This document shows positions 35,827-43,430 of a DNA stretch of 64,000 nucleotides, one piece after another (the first letter of the stretch is position 1; the number at the start of each line of letters is the position of its first letter). Below the pieces are notes generated by a model that was not told the origin of the DNA, did not search any database, and was given only the letters and a program-made list of their open reading frames with translations. This DNA comes from Paludibacteraceae bacterium. GTDB lineage: Bacteria; Bacteroidota; Bacteroidia; Bacteroidales; Paludibacteraceae. The stretch covers positions 62,001-126,000 of the forward strand of contig JAFVDX010000002.1 in the NCBI GenBank assembly GCA_017478225.1, in the 5' to 3' direction. The translations under genes and the position numbers were made by a program.

Positions 35827-36741
35827 ATGACAAGTGATTCTTTTATGAATAAGTGGCTTCTGGGCATACCATACGAAGTGGCTTTTTGGGAAGCCACTTA
35901 TTCTAACAAACAATCACTCAAAAGCCTATTCCAATTCTCACATCTCGGCTCGCAAATCACACTCGACGGCTTCGATGTGAGAACTTTCTTACTCCAACAA
36001 CCAAAACCATTTGATGCTGTAATCTTAGATGTTGGAGCAGGAATGACTTTCTTCCCTGGCAACCTGCTCGAAGACGCACAAAACCAATCTCAACTAAAAC
36101 CCATCAACATTCATTATCTCGACCCTTTAGCACAATACTATAACCAAATCGCTGAAAAACACCATGTCGAGGTGCCTAAAGTGGAATTTGCTATGATGGA
36201 GTATCTTTCCGCTTTCTATCCTATGCATGATGTCAGCCTGATTATAATCAACAATGCTTTAGACCACAGCGCACAACCCGTAAAAGGCATTATTGAAGCA
36301 ATCAATTGCCTGCATACGGGGGGGGTTCTTTACCTCAATCATCACCCCAACGAAGCAGAATACGAGCACTATCGCGGATTCCACCAATATAATATCATGA
36401 TAGAAAATTCTCAACTCATCATTTGGAACCAAACACAAAAACATAATATTAACGAATTGCTACATTCATTTGCAGATGTCAAAACTACCATCTGCGGCAA
36501 CAATCCCGTTGCTGTAATTACTAAAACTGCACCCGTGCCGCAACATCTGCTACAAAAAGATACTGATATCTCCACTTTATCTAATGCCCTTCTTGACTAT
36601 TCCGTACAAGTTACATCACCACTCGCAATGTTCCAATACCACTCTAAACTCATCTATTATCGGCTCGTACAGCATCTTTCCAAACTCTTTTCTTTTGAAA
36701 CAAGACAAAAAATCAAATCTTTTATAAACAAATTCTCATAG
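35827..36741 (+). CDS. SAM-dependent methyltransferase-like protein with a G8 tract
   Basis: 304 residues. FDAVILDVGAGMTFFPGN near 57-74 is a class I SAM-binding loop, DPLAQYY is motif II-like, and IIINNALDHSAQPVKGI followed by GGVLYLNHH correspond to post-motif segments. An 8-G tract (36318-36325) is in frame and encodes the Gly-Gly of GGVLYL; a slip would truncate the fold. Substrate unknown; the tract links it to the phase-variable glycan genes although it lies outside that locus. Confidence 0.7.
   Translation: MTSDSFMNKWLLGIPYEVAFWEATYSNKQSLKSLFQFSHLGSQITLDGFDVRTFLLQQPKPFDAVILDVGAGMTFFPGNLLEDAQNQSQLKPINIHYLDPLAQYYNQIAEKHHVEVPKVEFAMMEYLSAFYPMHDVSLIIINNALDHSAQPVKGIIEAINCLHTGGVLYLNHHPNEAEYEHYRGFHQYNIMIENSQLIIWNQTQKHNINELLHSFADVKTTICGNNPVAVITKTAPVPQHLLQKDTDISTLSNALLDYSVQVTSPLAMFQYHSKLIYYRLVQHLSKLFSFETRQKIKSFINKFS
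36318..36325 (+). repeat. Poly-G tract (G8) in methyltransferase gene
   Basis: Eight Gs in frame (ACG GGG GGG GTT). Confidence 0.85.
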
Positions 36742-36764
36742 AGTATTATCTAAATCTATATTTT

Positions 36765-38444
36765 ATGGCCGACGACAAGAAAATCATCTTTTCTATGGTG
36801 GGGGTAAGCAAACAATTCTCACCTCAAAAACGAGTCCTTAATAATATCTACCTCAGTTTTTTCTATGGAGCCAAAATCGGTATCATAGGTCTTAATGGTG
36901 CAGGTAAATCTACATTGCTGAAAATAATCGCCGGGGTCGAAAAAGATTTCCAGGGAGAAGTCGTATTCTCACCCGGGTATTCCGTCGGATATCTTCAACA
37001 AGACCCTATTCTCGATCCCGAAAAAACTGTTAAGCAAGTAGTGCAAGAGGGAGTACAAGAAGTCGTTGATATGCTTCATGAATATGACCAAATCAATCTT
37101 GCTTTCGCTGAGCCGGATGCCGATTTCGACCAACTCATCGCTCGGCAAGCACAACTACAAGAAAAACTCGATCATGCAGACGCATGGAACCTTGATAATA
37201 AACTCGAAAGGGCTATGGATGCGCTCAGATGTCCCGACGAAAACGCTATCATCAAAAACCTCTCAGGAGGAGAAAAACGGCGAGTTGCGCTATGCCGATT
37301 GCTCCTGCAAAAACCTGATATACTGCTCTTAGACGAACCCACTAATCATCTCGATGCTGAATCCATTGATTGGCTCGAACAGCACCTGCAACAATACGAA
37401 GGTACCGTCATAGCAGTCACTCACGACCGATATTTCCTCGATCATGTCGCAGGGTGGATACTCGAACTCGACAGAGGAGAGGGGATTCCATGGAAAGGTA
37501 ATTATTCTTCATGGCTCGAACAAAAAACGGCAAGAATGGCTATGGAAGAGAAACAAGCCTCTAAACGAAGAAAAACACTTGAAAGAGAATTAGAATGGGT
37601 GAGAATGGCTCCTAAAGCCAGACAGGCTAAAGGTAAAGCAAGACTCGCCGCTTACGACCGTATGCTCAATGAAGAACAAAAAGATAGAGAAGAAAAATTG
37701 GAAATCTTTATTCCTAACGGACCAAGATTGGGAAATAAAGTCATCAATGCAGTGGCTGTAAGCAAGGCCTTCGGAAACAAACTGCTTTTCGACGATCTTA
37801 ATTTCATGCTTCCACCTAATGGCATCGTGGGAGTCATCGGACCTAATGGAGCCGGTAAAACCACACTCTTTCGCATGATTATGGGAATGGAAAAAGCAGA
37901 CAAAGGAGTGTTCGAAGTTGGAGAAACTGTCAGAGTAGGCTATGTGGACCAAGTACACTCTAATATCGACCCGCAAAAAACCGTCTATCAAACTATATCC
38001 AACGGAACAGAATTTATACGCGTCGGAGGAAGAGAAGTCAATGCACGCGCCTATCTGTCAAGATTCAATTTCACAGGGGCTGACCAAGAAAAAAAATGTG
38101 GAGTCCTTTCCGGAGGTGAGCGAAATCGACTGCATTTGGCGCTCACACTCAAATCCGAAGCAAATGTATTGTTGCTCGACGAACCTACTAACGACATCGA
38201 TGTCAACACGCTGCGAGCATTAGAAGAAGGATTGGAGAATTTCGCCGGATGTGCCGTCGTTATCTCACACGACCGCTGGTTCTTAGACCGTATCTGCACG
38301 CATATCATCGCTTTCGAAGGAGACTCTAAAGTATTCGTCTTCCAAGGTTCTTATTCCGAATACGAACAAAACAAACGCCTCAGACTCGGAGAAGACGCTC
38401 TCACCCCTAAAAGAATCAAATACAGAAAACTCACTGCAGAATAA
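36765..38444 (+). CDS. ettA: Energy-dependent translational throttle protein EttA (ABC-F)
   Basis: 559 residues with two ABC domains and no membrane segments. Walker A motifs are GLNGAGKST near 43 and GPNGAGKTT near 366; signatures are LSGGEKRRVAL and LSGGERNRLHL; DEPTNHLDAESIDWLE and DEPTNDIDVNTLRALE are Walker B regions. The linker contains EWVRMAPKARQAKGKARLAAY, characteristic of EttA among ABC-F proteins. It binds the ribosomal E site and gates entry into elongation according to ATP/ADP ratio. It converges on the AspT-like gene across a shared terminator. Confidence 0.92.
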   Translation: MADDKKIIFSMVGVSKQFSPQKRVLNNIYLSFFYGAKIGIIGLNGAGKSTLLKIIAGVEKDFQGEVVFSPGYSVGYLQQDPILDPEKTVKQVVQEGVQEVVDMLHEYDQINLAFAEPDADFDQLIARQAQLQEKLDHADAWNLDNKLERAMDALRCPDENAIIKNLSGGEKRRVALCRLLLQKPDILLLDEPTNHLDAESIDWLEQHLQQYEGTVIAVTHDRYFLDHVAGWILELDRGEGIPWKGNYSSWLEQKTARMAMEEKQASKRRKTLERELEWVRMAPKARQAKGKARLAAYDRMLNEEQKDREEKLEIFIPNGPRLGNKVINAVAVSKAFGNKLLFDDLNFMLPPNGIVGVIGPNGAGKTTLFRMIMGMEKADKGVFEVGETVRVGYVDQVHSNIDPQKTVYQTISNGTEFIRVGGREVNARAYLSRFNFTGADQEKKCGVLSGGERNRLHLALTLKSEANVLLLDEPTNDIDVNTLRALEEGLENFAGCAVVISHDRWFLDRICTHIIAFEGDSKVFVFQGSYSEYEQNKRLRLGEDALTPKRIKYRKLTAE

Positions 38445-38480
38445 TAACTCACTATAGAATAACAATTCACTGCATAATAA

Positions 38481-38511
38481 GAAAACCGGCCATCAAAAAT
38501 GGTCGGTTTTC
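38481..38511. terminator. Bidirectional terminator
   Basis: GAAAACCGGCCAT pairs with ATGGTCGGTTTTC (one G-T pair) around a 5-nt loop, with a T-run on the plus strand and an A-rich start that serves the minus strand. It separates ettA and the convergent transporter gene. Confidence 0.8.
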
Positions 38512-38512
38512 T

Positions 38513-38548
38513 GAATCCTCATAATCCTCAGAATATTCTAAACCCTCT
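38513..38548 (+). repeat. 9-bp-period array
   Basis: Four degenerate 9-mers (GAATCCTCA, TAATCCTCA, GAATATTCT, AAACCCTCT) between terminator and transporter stop. Confidence 0.55.
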
Positions 38549-38551
38549 AAA

Positions 38552-40222
38552 TCAGCACATCAGCAATATCATCAGTTGAGCCATCATCACCCTCAAAAAC
38601 ATCGTCAGAGGATATACTGTTGCATAACCTACCGAAGCATTGTCAGTTTCCGACGAAGAACCAACGGCAAAGGCTAAAGCAGGAGGATCGGTCGTGCTAC
38701 CTGCTATCATGCCCATCAAGGTGAAATAATCTATCTTCCCCCATTTGCGTGCTATTATGCCTACTATCAACAAGGGTAATAGAGTTATTATCACACCATA
38801 TATTATCCAGACCCAACCGCCTGACATAATCGTTGGCATAAAACTCTCACCTGCCCCCAAACCTACTGCCGCCAAAAACAACGATATACCTATCTCTCTT
38901 ACCATCATGTTAGCACTCGTTGTCGCAAAGGTTACCATGTGATAATAAGGACCAAAACGACCTATCAATATCGCTATTATTAGTGAACCACCGGCCAAGC
39001 CTAACTTGAAAGGAGATGTCAAGTGGGGTAGAGCAATCGGTAGAGTACCTACTATCACACCCAATACTATTCCTAAAAAGACAGGCAACAAATTCGGAAC
39101 ATCCAATTTCTTCATCTCATTTCCAAAGATATCTGCCACCTTCTGCACATCTTCTTTATCACCTACAACTCTTATTCTGTCACCAAGTTGCAAATGCAAA
39201 TCTGAAGTCGCTATCAAGTCTATTCCGGCACGAGTAACGCGAGTAATCGTCACATGATACTTATCGCTTATTCCCAAATGACGAACTTGCTTACCATTCC
39301 ACTCCGGCTTCGTAACTACTATCTTCCTTGACACAAGATCCGATGCCGTATGTTGCTTCTCCTCTTTCACCTGCTCCTTTATCGGACCCAGCAACGACAA
39401 GGTATCCAAATGATCCCTATCCGCTAATATACGCAAGGTGTCACCCTGACCAAATTCTGTCGTGGCTTGAGGCACTGTCTGACTCCCATCAGGATGAATT
39501 ATCCTACTTACTACCATTTGAATACTTATCGTATGATGCAACTGACGAATCGACATCGAACGAATCTGCGGGTTACTTATCAATATATCCACCAATATCG
39601 GCTCTTTGTTCTTCTTTGAAGAATTTGCAAGAAGTTGAGCCTCCTCATTCTTTAAGTTTATCCTAAATAACCATTTAATAAGCAACATCGAAAATATTAT
39701 TCCCATCACACCAAGTGGATAGGCCACCGCATAACCCGTTGCTATCGTACTATTATCCTCACCAAACGCATCTGAAAACGCCTGCTGAGCAGCACCCAAC
39801 GACGGAGTATTCGTTACTGCACCGGACATCACACCTACCATCGTTGACATATCTTCACTAAATATCTTTGCTATTGCAATCGTGGTAATACAGCCCAACA
39901 GCACTATTAACGCAGCAAAACCATTCAACTTGATTCCGCCCTTACCAAACGACGAGAAAAAGGAAGGACCTACCTGCAAACCTATCGAATACACAAACAA
40001 TATAAGACCAAAATCCTTCGCAAAATGCTCCACTTGGGGCATCAGCCGCAAACCAAAATGAGAGAATATTATTCCGCAAAACAATATCCAAGTCACACCC
40101 AATGAAAAGGACTTAATCTTTAATTTCTCTGCCAAAAACAAACCCGCTGCTATCGTCAATACCAACACAAGCAACGACTGAGTTATACTCGGCTCTATAA
40201 ACAAAGAACGAAAATAATCCAT
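38552..40222 (-). CDS. AspT/YidE/YbjL family transporter with two TrkA-C domains
   Basis: 556 residues. Two sets of transmembrane helices (about 10-190 and 375-556) flank two cytoplasmic RCK/TrkA-C domains (about 205-365, with VLADRDHLDTL- and VVGDKEDVQKVADIFG-like segments). Each membrane half has the family signature region (VGVMSGAVTNTPSLGAAQQA and GMIAGSTTDPPALAFAVG). Some relatives exchange aspartate for alanine; others have unknown substrates. A good Bacteroidota promoter lies upstream. It is the only gene on its transcript. Confidence 0.85.
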   Translation of the reverse strand: MDYFRSLFIEPSITQSLLVLVLTIAAGLFLAEKLKIKSFSLGVTWILFCGIIFSHFGLRLMPQVEHFAKDFGLILFVYSIGLQVGPSFFSSFGKGGIKLNGFAALIVLLGCITTIAIAKIFSEDMSTMVGVMSGAVTNTPSLGAAQQAFSDAFGEDNSTIATGYAVAYPLGVMGIIFSMLLIKWLFRINLKNEEAQLLANSSKKNKEPILVDILISNPQIRSMSIRQLHHTISIQMVVSRIIHPDGSQTVPQATTEFGQGDTLRILADRDHLDTLSLLGPIKEQVKEEKQHTASDLVSRKIVVTKPEWNGKQVRHLGISDKYHVTITRVTRAGIDLIATSDLHLQLGDRIRVVGDKEDVQKVADIFGNEMKKLDVPNLLPVFLGIVLGVIVGTLPIALPHLTSPFKLGLAGGSLIIAILIGRFGPYYHMVTFATTSANMMVREIGISLFLAAVGLGAGESFMPTIMSGGWVWIIYGVIITLLPLLIVGIIARKWGKIDYFTLMGMIAGSTTDPPALAFAVGSSSETDNASVGYATVYPLTMFLRVMMAQLMILLMC

Positions 40223-40273
40223 AAAAATCTTTTAAGAAACCTTTAATATATCTTATACCTTAAAAACAGAGCG

Positions 40274-40304
40274 CAAAATTACATTTTTTTTATCACTCCC
40301 CAAA
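40274..40304 (-). promoter_or_regulatory. Promoter of the AspT-like gene
   Basis: On the minus strand, -33 TTTG (40301-40304), 19-bp spacer and -7 TAATTTTG (40274-40281), about 52 bp upstream of the start. Confidence 0.7.
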
Positions 40305-40325
40305 ATTTATTCTTTTTCCTCTATA

Positions 40326-40378
40326 TCTTCTAAGTTCTCTAAGTTAGCGCAGCGGTCTAAGTCCTCTAATCCTCTCCC
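40326..40378 (+). repeat. 9-bp-period array
   Basis: TCTAAGTTC-type 9-mers with one AGCGCAGCG unit, between the transporter promoter and the minus-strand terminator. Confidence 0.7.
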
Positions 40379-40380
40379 TA

Positions 40381-40412
40381 AAAAATAAGCAGCAAGTACT
40401 GGGCTTGCTGCC
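40381..40412 (-). terminator. Minus-strand terminator
   Basis: GCAGCAAG and CTTGCTGC form a perfect 8-bp stem with a 7-nt loop; on the minus strand it is followed by TTATTTTTT. Confidence 0.75.
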
Positions 40413-40519
40413 GCGGTCGCTAATGGTTTCTTGAGTCAGAGTGATACCATATATTATCATTCTGTGCAACCGCTGTTCTTGTATTTGTTTTTTGGTTACC
40501 TTAGTTTATTCCTATCTTT

Positions 40520-40675
40520 TTAATCTTGCTGAGAACGCCTTCTTGACTCTACATTGCCACGCCTTTGCATTTCCCTGCGAGCAATATCCTGCATCGTCAA
40601 TATCCCGTTTATATATTCACGAGTAAAAACCTTCGCCGCATTCTCCGTTTCTATATTGGTTGATTGAGTTGACAT
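40520..40675 (-). CDS. Small 51-codon ORF, possible short protein
   Basis: From the ATG at 40675 the frame encodes a polar 51-residue peptide starting MSTQSTNIETENAAKVFTRE and ending with an Arg/Gln-rich tail, RRGNVESRRRSQQD. A -7 element TACTTTTG lies about 28 bp upstream on the same strand and a strong terminator lies about 110 bp downstream, so a transcript of roughly 300 nt is likely. Whether it acts as protein or RNA is unknown. No family recognised. Confidence 0.45.
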   Translation of the reverse strand: MSTQSTNIETENAAKVFTREYINGILTMQDIARREMQRRGNVESRRRSQQD

Positions 40676-40702
40676 CCCGAACTATCACTAATTTCCACAA
40701 CG

Positions 40703-40710
40703 CAAAAGTA
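40703..40710 (-). promoter_or_regulatory. -7 element upstream of the small ORF
   Basis: TACTTTTG on the minus strand matches TAnnTTTG; no clear -33 element was seen at the right distance. Confidence 0.5.
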
Positions 40711-40792
40711 CGGCGAAAACACCATACCATAATTGTTAAAAAATTACAAAAAATAAGGGAAAACTTACAAAATAGATATTTCTATTCTCAAA

Positions 40793-42424
40793 TCAACAAT
40801 TTTGCTCCACATCTTGCAATTTATCATTCTTCCTATATTGGTTCGGTGTACAACCTACCAACTTCCTAAACGCATGGATAAAACTGCTTGGTTCCTCATA
40901 TCCGCATAAAGTGGCTATCTCACTTATCGGCATATCCGTATGCTGACTCAGCATATATTTTGCCTTCTGCATGCTTATATACATTATATAGGTTTTCGGA
41001 GATTCGCCTGTCAGCGAATTCAAACGCCTCCGAAATTGAGATGTACTCATACACAAATCACTCGCTACCATCTCTACATCTATCTTACCCTCCTCCAAAC
41101 GATCATTCACTATATTTATTACCTTTGTCAAAAATTGCTTATCATCCTCCGACAAATTCTCTTCTTCTCTGCTCTTACCTTGTATTACATCTGTGTATAA
41201 ACCTTCCAATTCCTTGTATTTCTCTCTGCCTTTCTTTATATTCCTATGCATCACTATCCATAAACTGATTATTATCAGTAGTAATATTATAAACGATACT
41301 ATTCCAAATAGCAACCAGCGTACGCGTGCACGATCGTTCATCGCTATCTTAGATTGCAATAAGTCATTTTCCAATTGAGCATTATATTCACTTATCATCT
41401 GCCCCGTCTGCTGACTATACAACTCAGTGCTCAACTTATCCGCACGCTCCAAATGTTGCATCGCCTTCACTACATCACTGCCACGAAGTGCTACATACAT
41501 ACCTCGCTCCGTACTGCATTGATTATATGTGTCGCCTTGCTGCTTAAATAACTCAAGGGCATTATTATAATATTCCGCTGCAAGTAACAAACTATCTTTA
41601 TTTACCATTATATCACCCAACTGCTTATAACATATCGCCACTGAATGACTATTTCCCGACTCCTCTAATAAAGGTAATGCACGATTTAGTGAACGCAATG
41701 CATCATCATATTGCTCCAAACCCATATAAGCAAATGCCATCTGTGATAGCCGAACGCCTATCTTATCTACACGATTCAATTCCTCCTCTATCTTTAGTGC
41801 CTTACCTGCACTACATAATGCATCTTTATAATTACCAAGAGAATTCTCTATCTCTGACAATGTGCCATATAAAACGGCCATACGCTTCTTATCACCTATC
41901 TCCGCATTTATCTCTATCGCCTCTTTTATGTATTTCTCCGCTTCCTTCGGACGCTTCGCTGTGTAATATACTGCCGCTATACTGTTCAAATCCGAACTGA
42001 TTCGAGACTTGTCACCCAACTCTTTATCTATATCATAACATTGATTCAAATATCTTATCGCATCCTCATACTTGCTCTGACGCAAACAACTGATTCCTAT
42101 TATCGACAAATTATCACTCAAATTCCCTAAATTACCCAAACGCTTCCCATAAGGCAAGGCACGCATTCCATAACGCTCTGCAGAATGATAATCCGATTTT
42201 GCATACATATATTCTGATGCCCAATAATATATCAAAAAACACAGCGAATCATTGCTTATCTCATCTCCTAATTGATATATCGGACCATCCAAAAATTCAT
42301 CTTCTACCATATATCTGGACACACTATCTGCCAAAACAAACTTCTCATTTGCTTTGGCAGTGTCAAAACTATTCAGTAAACTCTCTATTGATAACAATAT
42401 ACTTATTACTACCGACAATATCAT
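40793..42424 (-). CDS. Membrane-anchored TPR protein with C-terminal AraC-type DNA-binding domain
   Basis: 543 residues. Seven or so tetratricopeptide repeats (about 60-335, e.g. YEDAIRYLNQCYDIDKELGD) are followed by one transmembrane helix (about 368-390, LLFGIVSFIILLLIIISLWI). The C-terminus (about 440-535) is an AraC domain with DVEMVASDLCMSTSQFRRRL and PISEIATLCGYEEPSSFIHA. The N-terminus is hydrophobic, probably a signal anchor. This is a one-component design: the periplasmic TPR part senses and the cytoplasmic AraC part binds DNA. The target is unknown. The start overlaps the rnz stop (ATGA). Confidence 0.85.
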   Translation of the reverse strand: MILSVVISILLSIESLLNSFDTAKANEKFVLADSVSRYMVEDEFLDGPIYQLGDEISNDSLCFLIYYWASEYMYAKSDYHSAERYGMRALPYGKRLGNLGNLSDNLSIIGISCLRQSKYEDAIRYLNQCYDIDKELGDKSRISSDLNSIAAVYYTAKRPKEAEKYIKEAIEINAEIGDKKRMAVLYGTLSEIENSLGNYKDALCSAGKALKIEEELNRVDKIGVRLSQMAFAYMGLEQYDDALRSLNRALPLLEESGNSHSVAICYKQLGDIMVNKDSLLLAAEYYNNALELFKQQGDTYNQCSTERGMYVALRGSDVVKAMQHLERADKLSTELYSQQTGQMISEYNAQLENDLLQSKIAMNDRARVRWLLFGIVSFIILLLIIISLWIVMHRNIKKGREKYKELEGLYTDVIQGKSREEENLSEDDKQFLTKVINIVNDRLEEGKIDVEMVASDLCMSTSQFRRRLNSLTGESPKTYIMYISMQKAKYMLSQHTDMPISEIATLCGYEEPSSFIHAFRKLVGCTPNQYRKNDKLQDVEQNC

Positions 42425-43332
42425 AACTTATATACCATTTTCTCTTCCGCTATCACTGTGTTCTCAAACACTTCTTTTGCCTCTCCAAGCAATACGCCTA
42501 AATCATTAACACGAGCAGAAAAATGACCTAACATAAGTTTCTTTACATGTGCCTTCTTGGCAATTGTGGCAGCCTGACGAGCAGTACTATGCAAATATAA
42601 TTTCGCACTCTTCTCATACTCATCTGAATAAGTTGCCTCATGATACAACAAATCTACACCTTCTATCAACTCCAACAACCTCTCATTATATGCCGTATCC
42701 GAACAATATGCATATCTATATGGAGCAGCAGCAGGACGAGTCAATTCCTCATGAGGTATCACTCTTCCGTCAATGCATACATAATCACCACCTGACTTTA
42801 TACGAGGCACATCCGAAAGAGGTATGTTGTACATCTCTATCATCTCGCGAATTATATGTGGCTCACGAGGTTTTTCCTCAAACAAAAAACCACAACATGG
42901 AACACGATGCTTCAATGGCAATGTACTCACCTTCACCGTCCTATCCTCATATATAACCTCACTACGCTTCGTGTTGATATTGTTGAACCTAACATTGTAT
43001 GGCAAATCTGGACAAAAATATGAGAGTAGGGGACTAAGCAACTTCTCCAGGTCGGGCTGCGCATGAATACACACATCACGAGTCCTACCAAGCATACCCC
43101 AAGTTGACAATAAACCTATCAAACCAAAACAATGATCACCATGCAAATGAGATATAAATATGTTGTTCAACCTGTTCTGCCTTACACCTATGCGCTGCAT
43201 CGTTATCTGAGTCCCTTCACCACAATCTATCATAAATTGCTTATCCCTCATCTCCAACACCTGAGCACTCGGGGACAAACTCTTCGTCGGCTTTGCCGAA
43301 CCACATCCTATTATGGTAAGTTGATTACTCAT
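42421..43332 (-). CDS. rnz: Ribonuclease Z
   Basis: 303 residues of the metallo-beta-lactamase fold. SHLHGDH at 61-67 is the zinc motif, GCGSAKPTKSLSPSAQVLE at the start and CSDTAYNERL, YHEATYSDE and LGHFSARV later are the ElaC/RNase Z signatures. It removes 3' trailers from tRNA precursors. It is translationally coupled to the downstream TPR-AraC gene, an unusual pairing of tRNA processing with a regulator. Confidence 0.93.
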   Translation of the reverse strand: MSNQLTIIGCGSAKPTKSLSPSAQVLEMRDKQFMIDCGEGTQITMQRIGVRQNRLNNIFISHLHGDHCFGLIGLLSTWGMLGRTRDVCIHAQPDLEKLLSPLLSYFCPDLPYNVRFNNINTKRSEVIYEDRTVKVSTLPLKHRVPCCGFLFEEKPREPHIIREMIEMYNIPLSDVPRIKSGGDYVCIDGRVIPHEELTRPAAAPYRYAYCSDTAYNERLLELIEGVDLLYHEATYSDEYEKSAKLYLHSTARQAATIAKKAHVKKLMLGHFSARVNDLGVLLGEAKEVFENTVIAEEKMVYKL

Positions 43333-43340
43333 TTCCTATT

Positions 43341-43430
43341 CCTAAATTCTCTAAAATCTCTAAATCAGCGCAGCGGTCTAAGTCCTCTAAAGCCTCTAAT
43401 TCTGCGCAGTGGTCTTAGTCTTCTAACCTC
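43341..43430 (+). repeat. 9-bp-period array
   Basis: TCTAAAATC/TCTAAATCA/GCGCAGCGG/TCTAAGTCC-type 9-mers fill the gap between rnz and the DUF4954 gene. The repeat reads in the plus direction although both genes are on the minus strand. Confidence 0.7.

Noticed and set aside
40888..43132. Long plus-strand open frames opposite the TPR-AraC and rnz genes
   Set aside because: They mirror the codons of the recognised minus-strand genes, have low-complexity Tyr/Leu/Ser-rich translations and no family resemblance.
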